Shown piece by piece: positions 1 through 9,800 of a DNA stretch of 64,000 nucleotides. The notes under the pieces are model-generated. The model was not told the DNA's origin. It was given only the letters and a program-made list of their open reading frames with translations, and did not search any database. Position 1 is the first letter of the stretch. Each line of letters opens with the position of its first letter. The stretch is from Prorocentrum cordatum (taxonomy: Eukaryota > Sar > Dinophyceae > Prorocentrales > Prorocentraceae): the NCBI GenBank assembly GCA_963575745.1, contig CAUYUJ010011547.1:238708-302707 (forward strand), written 5' to 3'. The position numbers were made by a program, and so were the translations under genes.

Positions 1-345
1 GGCGGCCGAACGCCCCACCGAGGGCTCCAAGAGGCCCCAGGCATTCGCCAAACGCCCGAAGACGACCCAAAGAAGGTCCCCCCCCCAGAGGTCTTCAACC
101 GCAGAAGAACATTGCTTTTCCTAGGTTGTTTCATGATTTTAGGACTGCCCTGTTCTTCGGTCTTCTGGGCGTCCGAGACCGCCTGGGAGGTCCGAAAAAC
201 GCTCCGAAACCATTCGAAAGGGCTTCCAGGCAGTCCAAGAGAGCCCCAAGACGGCACAACAGGGTTCCAAGATTGCCCCAAGAGACCCCCACGACGGCCC
301 AAGATGGCCTCAAGACGCCCCCCGAAGCATTCCAAATCGTGACCT
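1..345. repeat. GC-rich interspersed array, partial copy
   Basis: Degenerate array built from short variants of CCAAGAGGCCCCAAGA, with an AT-richer island at about 110-190. That island matches islands near 14995-15060 and 18790-18860 (shared text GGGCGTCCGAGA). The tail at about 330-400 matches 15535-15600 (shared text GTGACC, GGTCGTTC). It is one copy of a family found at least eight times in the window. Open frames here are periodicity artefacts. Confidence 0.75.
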
Positions 346-409
346 GGTCGTTCAGGCAGACCGCGGTAGGAAGCAGGGTAGCCCGAGGAAGCCGCCCTCG
401 AACGTGGCT

Positions 410-1530
410 TCGGTTTCACATTTCGCAGCCCCAGAGACGGCGAGGTCTCATTCTGATGTTTCTAGGACGTCGCTGTGGTGGACCCCCCAGCAGCCCTGGA
501 AAGTGGCGACACTACCGCCAGCGTCGCACTTCGCAGTCCCCAGGGGCGGCGAGGTTTTAGTCTGATATGCGTGGGACGTCACTATGGTGGACCCCCCAGC
601 AGCCCTCGAAAATGGCGACGGTTTCGCATTTCGCAGCCTTCAGGGACGGCAGGGTTTCATTCTGATTTGCGCGGGACGTCACTGTAGTCACTATGGTGGA
701 CACCCGCGCAGTTTCGCAGTTCGCAGCCCCCAGGGACGGCGAGGTTTCATGATGATGTTCGTGGGACGTAACTCTGCGGACCCCCCCAGCAGCCCTCGAA
801 AGTATCGCCAGTGTCGCAGTTCGCAGCCCCCAGGGGCGGCGAGGTCTCAGTCTGATGTGCGTAGGACATCACGATGTTGGAACCCCCAGCAGCCCTCGAG
901 AGTGGCGTCGGTGTCGCATCTCGCAGACCCCAGGGGCGGCGAGGTCTCATTCTAATGTGCGTAGGACATCACTATGGTGGACCCCCCAGCAGCCCTCAAG
1001 AGTGGCGTCGGTGTCGCATCTCGCAGCCCTCAGGGATGGCCAGGTCTCACTCTGATATGCGTAGGACGTCACCGTGCTGGACCCCATGGCCGCTTCGAAA
1101 GTGGCAACGGTTTTGCGCAGCCCCCAGGGACGGCGGTTCTCATTCTGATATGCGTAGGACGTGACTATGCTGGGCACCCCCCGGCATCTTCGAAAGTGGC
1201 TACAGTTCCGCAGTTCCCAGCCCCCCCCAGGGACGGCGAGTTTGAATTCTGATTTGCGCAGGACGTCACTATGCTGAACCCCCCAGCAGCCCTCGAAAGT
1301 GGCGACTGCCTCGCAGTTCGCAGCCCCTGGGGACGGCGAGGTTTCATTCTGATGTGTGTAAAACGTCTCTGTGCTGGATCCCCCAGCAGCCCTCCAACGT
1401 GGCGACAGTTTCGCAGTTCGGCAGCCCCCAGGGACGGCGAGGTCTCATTCTGATGTGCGTAGGACGTTACTCTAGTGGACCCCCCCAGGATCCCACGAAG
1501 TGGCGACAGTTTCACACTTCGAGTGGCGAC
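410..1530. repeat. About 100-bp tandem minisatellite
   Basis: Roughly ten or eleven imperfect units, phased by the recurring text GGACCCCCCAGCAGCCCTCG near 481, 589, 780, 882, 979, 1078, 1175, 1277, 1380 and 1478. Spacing is 97-108 bp, with one truncated unit near 690. Each unit also carries GGGACGGCGAGGT and a near-constant AGGACGTCAC. All three frames on both strands are partly open because of the period; no coding role is supported. Confidence 0.85.
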
Positions 1531-1683
1531 AGTTGCGCAGTTCGCAGCAACCTTCGGAGCAGCGCAGGAGGAGGGGGGAGGAAAAGGAAACGGAGAAGGA
1601 GTGGATACCACAGTGCTGTATCCAAATCGAAAACCCCCACACAAGTTGGTTGAGAATGAAGTTCGGGGAGTAAGGTCGAATTC

Positions 1684-1960
1684 GGCGCGGATTTCTTGGA
1701 TCGGCGCTGGGTCCCCTGGCGGCGTGATGTCTCTTTCCTCGTCTTCCCCGTTCTCTTTGGGTTTCTCATAGCCTTCAAGGCTTTACGCGCCCTGCCAGGG
1801 CCAGGCACGGATAGCGACATGTAGTCGATGGTGCCTTTCTCTGGTAAATGGATGCCTCCCTTCCTTTTCCCATCTGCTTTCAGGCGCCTACGGCGCCGCC
1901 CCTGGCGCGCTCCGTGCTCTGGGGAGGGGGGTTCAGCGCCGATCCAGGAAATACGCGCGG
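1684..1960. mobile_element. Foldback / MITE-like element
   Basis: The left end (1684-1716) contains TTGGATCGGCGCTG. The right end (1930-1960) carries its inverse CAGCGCCGATCCAGGAAAT, giving about 30-bp imperfect terminal inverted repeats around a 277-bp element. There is no coding capacity. Related pieces occur at 12545-12575 and 13978-14062. No clear target-site duplication was seen. Confidence 0.55.
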
Positions 1961-2253
1961 AATGCTGAAACATTCTGCGAGGAAATACGCGCGGAATACG
2001 CGCGGAAATCGCCCTGATAATTGAAGTTAGGGGAGGAAGAGATACCGTTGGTATCCAGGGCTGGATGCTCTCCTAAAGCAGCGGGGTCGCAAGCGGCGGA
2101 GTCCTGCGCTTAAGATGGGCAGCCTCTGGATGTGCAGTCTGTGCACGGTGCGGGCGGTGCGCTGCAATTTGTGTGGTGCAGTCTGTGTGGTGATGCAGTG
2201 CACCCGCCGAGCAATTTCCACGCGTGGCCACGCCCAATGCTCGTGTATTTTGA

Positions 2254-2529
2254 GGCGACGACGACGGCAACGGTGGGGGAGATGTCGACGATGGCGATGC
2301 TGACGGTGAAGAAGCTGATGGTGATGACACCCACCATGACAATGATGATGCCGGCGATGATGACGATGGTGCTGGTGTGGATGTTCAGGAAGCGTGCGCG
2401 CAGAAGCTTGACGAGGGCGACGATATCGAAGATGACGATGATGACGATGATGACGACGGTGGCCTTGACATGCACGCGCGGCGGAGCGCGCGTGCGCCCC
2501 GAGTGGTATTTGTTTCAGTGGATCTTTAG
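2254..2529 (+). other. Asp-rich open frame, possible C-terminal exon
   Basis: The frame opens after a TGA at 2251 and ends at a TAG (2527-2529). It translates to about 90 residues, mostly Asp, Gly and Glu (runs such as DIEDDDDDDDDD), followed by a basic tail (MHARRSARAPRVVFVSVDL). There is no initiating ATG before the acidic tract, so it could only be a downstream exon. The GAT/GAC triplet run could equally be a plain microsatellite. The opposite strand reads as a hydrophobic Ile/Val-rich frame, which is a shadow of the same triplets. Confidence 0.25.
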
Positions 2530-3639
2530 AGAACGCGATTCCCAGATCAACGCACGTGCACCGCATGATGTTTCCTTGAGAGGGATAAGGAGTGGGGATT
2601 CCAGGTCTGGCGGGCATGCTATATTACACATTTTAGGATGAGCGTTCGTGCAGAATCTATACATGGAATCGCAGCGTTCGGAGGGGAGCGGTCACGATTT
2701 GGTCTTGGCCGGGCCGGGTCGGTCCTGGGACCAGTTACGATCCCGGTCCCAGGATGGGCCCAGCCAGCATCAGCGTGGGTGTATACAGTCAATTGGGGGC
2801 GTCCAGGAGGTGGTTGAGGATTGCGTGTGTGTGGACAACATGGCCGTGGCCGTGAGGTCTCCCAGATTTCGCGGTCCCTTTGTCTTCTTTCCACTCGTCC
2901 ACTGGCCGCCCCTCGTCGCGCACATGCCGCGGACCACGATGCGTTGACCCACCTCTTCCTGCCCCCCCTCGTCGGCGCAGCCGACGCTCGAAGCCGGCCC
3001 TTCAGAGGAGCCCTTGAGGCAGTGGGCCCCTGCATCCCCCGGACTCTGGGCACGCCTGTTCCGTCTCCTCGGCCCAGGATTTAACCCTGGCCTGGCGCGG
3101 TCTGAGCTATTCTGGATCCTTGCGCCCCGTGCCCGTGGCTGATTTGGACCGCGGCGGGCGCTCCCCATACAGCCAGGAGTGGCTCCGATTCCTGGTCCGC
3201 TTCTTCGATCTTGGCCGGGCTTGCCGCGGGGCCCGACGGTTACAGGGCACAAATTTGCCTCGGTCGACCCAGTCCGATCCCTACCCATCTCGCCCAGCCC
3301 GATCCCCCTACGCAACACCGCAAGGCTGCGCAACAGCGTGAAACGGAGCAGCGAAAAGAGGCCGTTAACCCGCACGTGCCCGCGTGCAGAGTGTTCCAAA
3401 TGGCCTCGAAACAACAACAACAAGAAAAGAAGCACGACGTATTGAAAACAAGAATCTCGCCCAGCCCGATCCGATTCGGTCTTGATTTTCGGGCGATCCG
3501 ATGCGGCCCGCTGCTCGGCACGGCTTGCGTCGTGTCTCTTGCCGCGGACGGTTCGATTCCTTATCGCGAGCCGTGCTGACAGCCCGATCCGATGCACGTT
3601 CCGGTTCGGTCCGAGCTATCAGTGTCAAAGTTCAAGGTC
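2530..3639. other. Intergenic, nothing recognised
   Basis: GC-rich sequence with short open frames on both strands and a small AAC/AAG-rich patch at about 3410-3435. I see no domain, repeat unit or RNA gene. Confidence 0.5.
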
Positions 3640-3805
3640 AGAGTTGCCTTCTCAATGTCAAAGTCAAATTGGATGTCAAAATTGCCTTCTCCGATTCGTC
3701 CGATTCAATGTCAAAGTTGCCATCTCAATGTCAAAGTCAAATTGGATGTCAAAGTTGCCTTCTCCGATTATTCGTCCGATTCGATGTCAAAGTTGCCTTC
3801 TCTTC
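3640..3805. repeat. Two-unit tandem repeat (about 77 bp)
   Basis: Two imperfect units near 3641-3717 and 3717-3797 share AATGTCAAAGTCAAATTGG and TTGCCTTCTCCGATT. The repeat is AT-richer than its surroundings. Confidence 0.7.
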
Positions 3806-4227
3806 TTCGGCGGCAGGCCAGCAGAAGTATAGCGAGGTCGCCTCCGCCAGCAGACGTCTGTGCAGCGTTCGCAGGAGCTGACCAGAGCAAGAGCAGAAGT
3901 TGGCCGCCCAAGAGATGCAATGTTTGTAATTCAGGATTTCCCGGGAGGGCGGTATCAAACATATGTAACCACAGGTGTATTCCACAATTTTGATGTGGTA
4001 ATGCATGAAGCTTGCCCCTGAATTCTCGCCTCGTCGGCGACTGCTCAGCAATGCATCCTAGGGTTCTTTGCCCTGTGCCGATGCCATCATTGCCTCAACG
4101 TGTGATGGTTCGGGGTCACGCATCCTTACCTGGCGTCCTTCAACACTCATGTTGAGCGTGGTGTTATAGAGAGCTTCACTATGGTCATGCTTCAACGTCA
4201 TTATCAGCGCCTCGGCCATCATCACCG
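3806..4227. other. Upstream region of the GH16 gene
   Basis: There is no convincing coding sequence or repeat. The region may hold 5' exons or an intron of the gene that follows; no promoter element can be named. Confidence 0.35.
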
Positions 4228-5385
4228 ATGCCGTTCCCATCGGATGTTTGCTCGAGGCCAGCGTTGGAATTGGTATGGGGGAGAGGAGGAACGGTGCGGC
4301 GCATTATGTTCGACATTATGATTTTTATCCGTGGTGCAGTCACAAAGTCCGCTGCGCTATGGACACTGGCGTCGGCCACAGAGGGTGCCTATGTGCACAG
4401 CGAGTCTTACACTGATGGCGATTTTTTCTCAAAGTTCACCTTCTACACCCAGCCAGACTTGTCCCTTGGACACGTTGAGTATGTGGACTACGCAACTGCC
4501 GTCCAGCAGGGCTTGATCGCATCACTGGGAGATGGCGGCGTCCAACTCGGAGCGGACAGGGCGTCGCAATTGAACAGGTCGCAGCCTCGCAATTCTGTGC
4601 GTATACAGTCCAACACAGTCTACAACGCAGGCCTGTTCGTCATCAGCTTGTCACACATGCCGACTGGATGCGGCATGTGGCCCGCCTTCTGGTTGTATGG
4701 CGAGGACGACGAGCACATCTGGCCCGCGCTCGGCGAGTTTGACATCTTCGAGGTAGTGCATGGATCCACGCAGGTGTTCACCTCCCTCCACACGAGCGCG
4801 GGCTGCGACCAGTCTGCGGTGCAGCCCGGCGTCGACTTCACGTCCCAGTGGGAGATGGGCAAGGCCAAGGTCGCGGACAATTGCGACGTCGACGCGCCAG
4901 GCCAGTGGCTGAACCAGGGCTGCTCGCAGACAGGATCCCCAGGCTCGGCTGGACCGCCGTTCAATGCTCAGGGTGGAGGCACGTACGTCGCGGAGTGGAG
5001 TCCGCAGTTCGGCTTCCGGACGTGGCTCTTCCCAACGGGCGCGGAGCCCGTGGACTTGCTGCAGGGAGCACCCGAGCCGAATTCGTGGCCGACGCCCTTC
5101 TCCAGCTTCCAGCTGGGGCCAGCCTGCCCGGCGTCCCACTTCCAGGACATGCGGCTCGTCTTAAACTTGAATTTGTGCGGCAAGCTGGGGGACAATAAGT
5201 GGCAGGCGCTATGCCCGGACGTGGCGGCGAGCATGACATGCCACGAGCTCGTCTCGGAGCACCCTGAGCTGCTCCAGGAGGCGTACTTCTCGATCACCTC
5301 CCTCGATGTCTACCAGTGGGAGGCGGGGCCCAGCGACGCCGTCGTCGACCAGTACACTCAGGACTCGGCGGCACGCAGGGGTTAG
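4228..5385 (+). CDS. GH16-family endo-beta-glucanase (laminarinase/lichenase-like)
   Basis: The 385-residue frame matches family GH16 enzymes, which cleave beta-1,3 or mixed-linked beta-glucans by a retaining mechanism. Domain signals appear in order. A strand with GHVEYVDYA lies at about 81-89. The conserved GCGMWPAFWLYGE lies at 148-159. The catalytic motif E-x-D-x-x-E is GEFDIFE, with nucleophile E170, D172 and acid/base E175. The downstream Trp/Gly-rich strand YVAEWSP is at 253-259, and a Cys-rich C-terminal part follows. The size suits a single GH16 module of the fungal MLG1-like type. The ATG at 4228 is the first in frame, but residues 1-50 do not look like the domain and show no clean signal peptide. 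A splice acceptor near CCACAG (about 4380) could start the real exon. It may remodel cell-wall or storage glucan; that role is inferred from the family. Confidence 0.8.
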   Translation: MPFPSDVCSRPALELVWGRGGTVRRIMFDIMIFIRGAVTKSAALWTLASATEGAYVHSESYTDGDFFSKFTFYTQPDLSLGHVEYVDYATAVQQGLIASLGDGGVQLGADRASQLNRSQPRNSVRIQSNTVYNAGLFVISLSHMPTGCGMWPAFWLYGEDDEHIWPALGEFDIFEVVHGSTQVFTSLHTSAGCDQSAVQPGVDFTSQWEMGKAKVADNCDVDAPGQWLNQGCSQTGSPGSAGPPFNAQGGGTYVAEWSPQFGFRTWLFPTGAEPVDLLQGAPEPNSWPTPFSSFQLGPACPASHFQDMRLVLNLNLCGKLGDNKWQALCPDVAASMTCHELVSEHPELLQEAYFSITSLDVYQWEAGPSDAVVDQYTQDSAARRG

Positions 5386-5576
5386 GGAGAGGGGGGCTGG
5401 CCTTAGAAGGCGGGGGCCTCGTAGAAGAAGCCCTCCCAGCTCCCGGCTTCCAAGAGGCCCCCTGGAAGCCTACTTTGCCCTAGCAGAAGGCTGCCCCTTC
5501 GTCTCCGAACCCCTTGCTACACTCGAAGAGGCGAAGACAGACTGCATCAGCACAAGCTCTCGAGGGCCCGCGCGGA

Positions 5577-5582
<6 letters not shown>
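5386..5582. other. 3' flank of the GH16 gene
   Basis: Short GC-rich stretch between the GH16 stop codon and a TA microsatellite. Open frames are small and unsupported. No polyadenylation signal is recognisable. Confidence 0.3.
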
Positions 5583-5618
<36 letters not shown>

Positions 5619-6606
5619 CAAGACTGCAGTGGCGCTTCGCGCCATGCACCTTGGTCCTTGAACTTTGGTTTGCAGGCGGAATGGCAGGAAGGTCAAGCCG
5701 ACAATTTAGCGATAACTCCTGGTTGCCTTTTCCGACATCGCCGCTATAATTATGTTATTCGTTATCTTTTCTCCATGCTTATTTTTCATTATTTCCGCCA
5801 TACCCTGCGCATTCTCCACATCCTCCTCAGCTCTTTTTTGCGGAAGCTGCTCCTTGGAGAGCCTCTAGGGGCCTCACACAAGTTGTTTCGGGCTTTCTTA
5901 AGGCCTTCTGAAGGCCTCCTGGGCGTATTCTGGGGGCCTCCGGGGGCTTCCTCGGGCCACTCTGCCTCCAACCGCCGTCTCCCTGAACGACCGAATCACG
6001 ATTTGGAATTCTTCGGAGGGTGTCTTTGGGCCATCTTGGGCCGCCATGGGGCTCTCTGAGGGCCATCTTGGACCCGTGTTGTGCCGTTTTGGGGCTCTCT
6101 TGGACTGCTTGGAAGCCCTTTCGGATGGTTGTGGGGCGATTTGGGAGCCTCCCAGGCGGCTTCGGACGCCCAGAAGACCGCCGTCTTGGAGCGTCGGGAA
6201 GCCGAAAAGAGGAGAACCCCCAAATTCACCAAAAACCATCAGAAAATCAATGATTTTTGCCTCGGGGGGCCTTCTTGGGAGTGCTCTTGGAGGCCTCTTT
6301 GGGGCCGTCCTGGAGGCCTCTTGGGCCATCTTGAGGTCACGTCGGTCACTCTTGGAGCGCTCTTGTGCTGTCTTGGGGGTCTCTGGGACGTCTCCGATGA
6401 CCCCCCTGATCGCCCTAAGTGTGCTGGGAAGGCTTGGCAAAACGCCTTGCGAGGCCCGGTGGCCGCTTCAAGGCCCGCGCGGAGGGCCCCAAAGCCCCAG
6501 GTCCTGGGAGTCTGGTTTTTTTTTGGGGGGGGTGATCGGTTTTTCCCCCGCCCGGGCTTATAAACATGTAGGAAGAGGAATATATGTATATACATATATA
6601 TGTATG

Positions 6607-6640
<34 letters not shown>

Positions 6641-6666
6641 TGTATGTATGTATGTATGTATATATA

Positions 6667-6700
<34 letters not shown>
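5583..6700. repeat. Composite repeat: module A, GC array, module B, with microsatellite ends
   Basis: The left boundary is (TA)n at 5583-5614. Module A follows at 5619-5740 and begins CAAGACTGCA with the hairpin TGGCGCTTCGCGCCA. An AT-rich spacer (5745-5840) leads to an AGGCCTCTT-type array (about 5840-6500). Module B follows: a C/G run and AAAACCGAT-like text read on the minus strand at about 6515-6565. A TATG/TA microsatellite (6581-6700) closes it. Parts recur elsewhere: module A at 57603 and, inverted, at about 19360; the spacer at 15700-15770 and 19150-19260; a module B relative at 14716 and 32255. It looks like a dispersed repeat family, not a gene. Confidence 0.6.

Positions 6701-6701
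<1 letters not shown>
6581..6701. repeat. TATG / TA microsatellite
   Basis: A mixed (TATG)n run passes into pure (TA)n. It lies between module B of the composite repeat and the left inverted repeat of the polyprotein element. Confidence 0.9.
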
Positions 6702-6703
<2 letters not shown>

Positions 6704-6728
6704 TCGCCCCCCCTCCTATGATCTACCT

Positions 6729-6853
6729 TATGTCTTTTTTGTAGCACAAAGGAGCACAGTGAATCAGCGAGACCACTTCGAAATCATACCTCGCGCAGCA
6801 TATGACTTGGTCTGATGCGGGAAAGGAGCATCGCTCGCAAATGACATAAACAA
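6729..6853 (-). other. 3' flank of the polyprotein frame
   Basis: About 120 bp between the TGA stop and the left inverted repeat. An AATCAATAAAG stretch lies on the opposite strand; no minus-strand polyadenylation signal is clear. Confidence 0.3.
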
Positions 6854-9800
6854 TCAATAAAGACCCTTGAGCATTTCACCAGTGCAAGCCCACAAATCCG
6901 CACCTTTGTTCCAGTATGTCCACTGGGCGGAACGAATGCGGCGCGTTGCGGCAAGGGTGCCAACCCTGTGCGTGCGCGATTGCAAATGCTTCCGCAGATG
7001 CGACCAGAATCGATCGATGATCTGCGTTCCCGACTTAGTGTACATCTGCTCGCCAGTCGGCAATCTGTGGGCCACAACCTCAGAGTATTTCGGCTTGATC
7101 CAGCGTGTCACCCCTCGCAGAGTGACCTTCTTCTTCATGTGGACAACATTGTCGTGCAGAACCTTCGGGATCTTGAGCTTGTACGCTTTCGCCCCGTCTG
7201 TGTGCAGCACGACCTCTCGGTTCTCAAGGTGTCGCTTGGCAATAGGCTTCCAGTCGCGTTTGCGGATTGGGCCAGGCCCTGGAGCACGCCGCTTCGTCGT
7301 GCATGGATCAAGACGCGTCAGGACCAAAGAGTTCGGCCTGCCCCGCTCGACTAATCCTCCCCATTGTTCCCATTGCACTGGCTTGTCCTGGTCATCCTTC
7401 TCCGCATCGTCCCTCTTGCCCAGGTCCACCTCGTCCGCCTCCACGTCCGGCCACTTGTCGATAGCGCCGAACTTGATGCTCTTTTCCTTCTTCTTGACAT
7501 GCTTCATCCTGGCGTTGTCAAGGCGAGTGTAGACATTCTCGATGAGCTTGTGGCTATTACCAGTTATCTGGTGGCACTTGCTCTGTGCCACGTCCCAGGT
7601 CGCACACATGCAGACAGCTACCTTGTCCGCGAATGGCGCTGATGCGTTGCCCCGGCCATGTGAAAACACAGGATGGTCGTGATGGGGCAGCACAAACTTC
7701 TGGCACCTTTTGCTCCTGCATCGGTAGCTCGCGCTCCTGCCTGGAAAATTCTTCAATGGGCCCAACTCCCCCTCCCCGCCCCAGGGGCAGATCTCGCCGC
7801 GCCAATCGCGAAGATGGCCGCTCGCGGTGAGCTTCTTCACTAGGCCCATCGCAGTGGCGGTGTGCACGGTCTTCAGGGAACATTGGATTACAATCCGTTC
7901 TGGGCGAGATTTAATAGTCTTTTGCCCGTGTCGAACGTAAGGCACGTATGGGGTCTTGTGCTTCGCAGCTGGCCTTTTTGCGATCTTCCTGACCATGCGC
8001 GCCTTCCCACGCTTAGGCATGCAAGACTGAAAGGCACTGGGCCTCTTCGTGCACGGCCGAGTGGACCCAGCAACCAAATCCAAAACATCAGCCTCGATAC
8101 TAACTTTGCCGTCATCTCCGTCAGCCACTCGGAGCAGGCGAACGTGGCGTCGGCCATCGTCCCAATGAGTAACCAAGTCGTATAGAGCCTCGTCACCCAT
8201 TTGCATGACGACTTCCTGACGCGAGTCGTAAACCAACATCATCGGCGACCCCTCGCGGGCACGAAGACCAATTGCATGTCCACGAGTTCCGGGTGCGCCG
8301 ATATGCAGGACAAAATTATCCATGGGATCCGCGCAAATCAAGTCGCTCAGCAGTACCTCGGAGAACTTGAGAGGGGGGTAGAGCTTCTGCAATTGTCGGT
8401 AAGAGTACGGGCCGCTAGCGAACCCTGCCTGGCTCGGCTCCCCCGCAACTAAGTCCATGTTTGTGAGAGCACTGATGACGCACATGTTCTCACCGTGGAC
8501 AACCTCGAGCGCCTTGCCTTCCAACTTCTCGCACGCAGCCGCCAGGACGGAAGAGAAGTCGTCCTCGTGCGGCCGAGAAGAGGAACTGCTGCCTAGAATG
8601 CGGTCGCCTGGCTCGGGAGCGGCGCTCCTCCAAGGAATCGGCGCGCCGCTTAAATCCTTCAATTGCAGAGATATCCCGTGGCCGGCTTCGATCGCAGACA
8701 CATGTGCGATGAAGTTCTCGTCGTGCACGTCGAGCCCCATGGGTCTGAAGTAAATACCGTCGTAGACTAAAGAGATCGGCACCGCACCTGCTTCTTCCAA
8801 CAGGTGCTTCATGTCCATCAGGACACTGCACTCCAGTTCGCCGAGGAAGATGTGCAGCGAGCTGCAATCTGGTCGCGCCTTCGCGACCTCCTGGTAAAGA
8901 ACGTCGTGCTCGAGAAGAAACCGAGAAGCATTGACTATTTCCGTCTGCAAACAGTCCAAGTGTGGGAGCCAGTCAGGCCGCTCCTGTGGATTTGGCGACT
9001 GCCGCCCGTAGGGGCTGGTTGCCGAAATCAGCAGCTTCTTCGCGACGGCCACCTCGACGTCGAAGTACTTAGACACAAAAGTCTTCCATCCGTCCCAGTT
9101 GCTGACAACGTTGCACAGAAGCGGGAACTCTGCTTCGACGTTGAGCTGATCGTGCTGCTTTAAGGCAACAACCAACAAGCTGAAAAACGCAACCTTCATG
9201 TCGAGTTCTAAAACGCCTCCTGGAATGCCGGCCAAGGCGGCGCGCCGAGCTTCCCTGGTAACTTTCTGGAGTGAAGGTCCCGCAGTATGAATTCGCCCAA
9301 ATCCATATTTCATGTAGGTCCGAAGAAGACTCCTCAATGAGCGCTGTCCGCCGTCTGCAGCGACTTCCATGGATGCGGTTCCTCGTTTCTCCAATAAACG
9401 AGAATATCCTTGAATCTGGGCCTGCCGCCGGTCGACGCCAGAATCGACGTGGGCAACCAAGCCGTTGATGTCCACGACGTCCGCCACCGCGCACACAACG
9501 GAGCAGTTTGCCTGACGGAATTCCTGCTCTTCATCAGACAACAGGTAGTCTTTATCTTCAGGCCGAGCTCCCATGAGCCATCTTTCGCTGGGACTTGCCG
9601 TCGGCGCTGGGATGTCAAAAGACCGGGTAAGTTTCAAAATCTTGTCAGTATCAACTGGAAATACTAATGCATAGAGCTGCTGCTTGCCGAAGAAATTGAC
9701 ATCGGTGTCCTTCTGGATCAAGTATTCGGCCAAAGGCCCACAGCTTTTTGCGAGCGTCACAAATTTTGTGAAAGCCGAACCTCTTGGAACATCGAGCAAA

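Noticed and set aside
595-615. Second spliced-leader-like match on the minus strand (CCGTCGCCATTTT)
   Set aside because: It is one variant of the minisatellite unit; other units do not share it, and no coding sequence follows.
2110-2475. Minus-strand hydrophobic Ile/Val-rich frame resembling a membrane protein
   Set aside because: It is the antisense reading of the GAT/GAC run; the plus-strand Asp-rich frame is at least as likely, and both may be noncoding.
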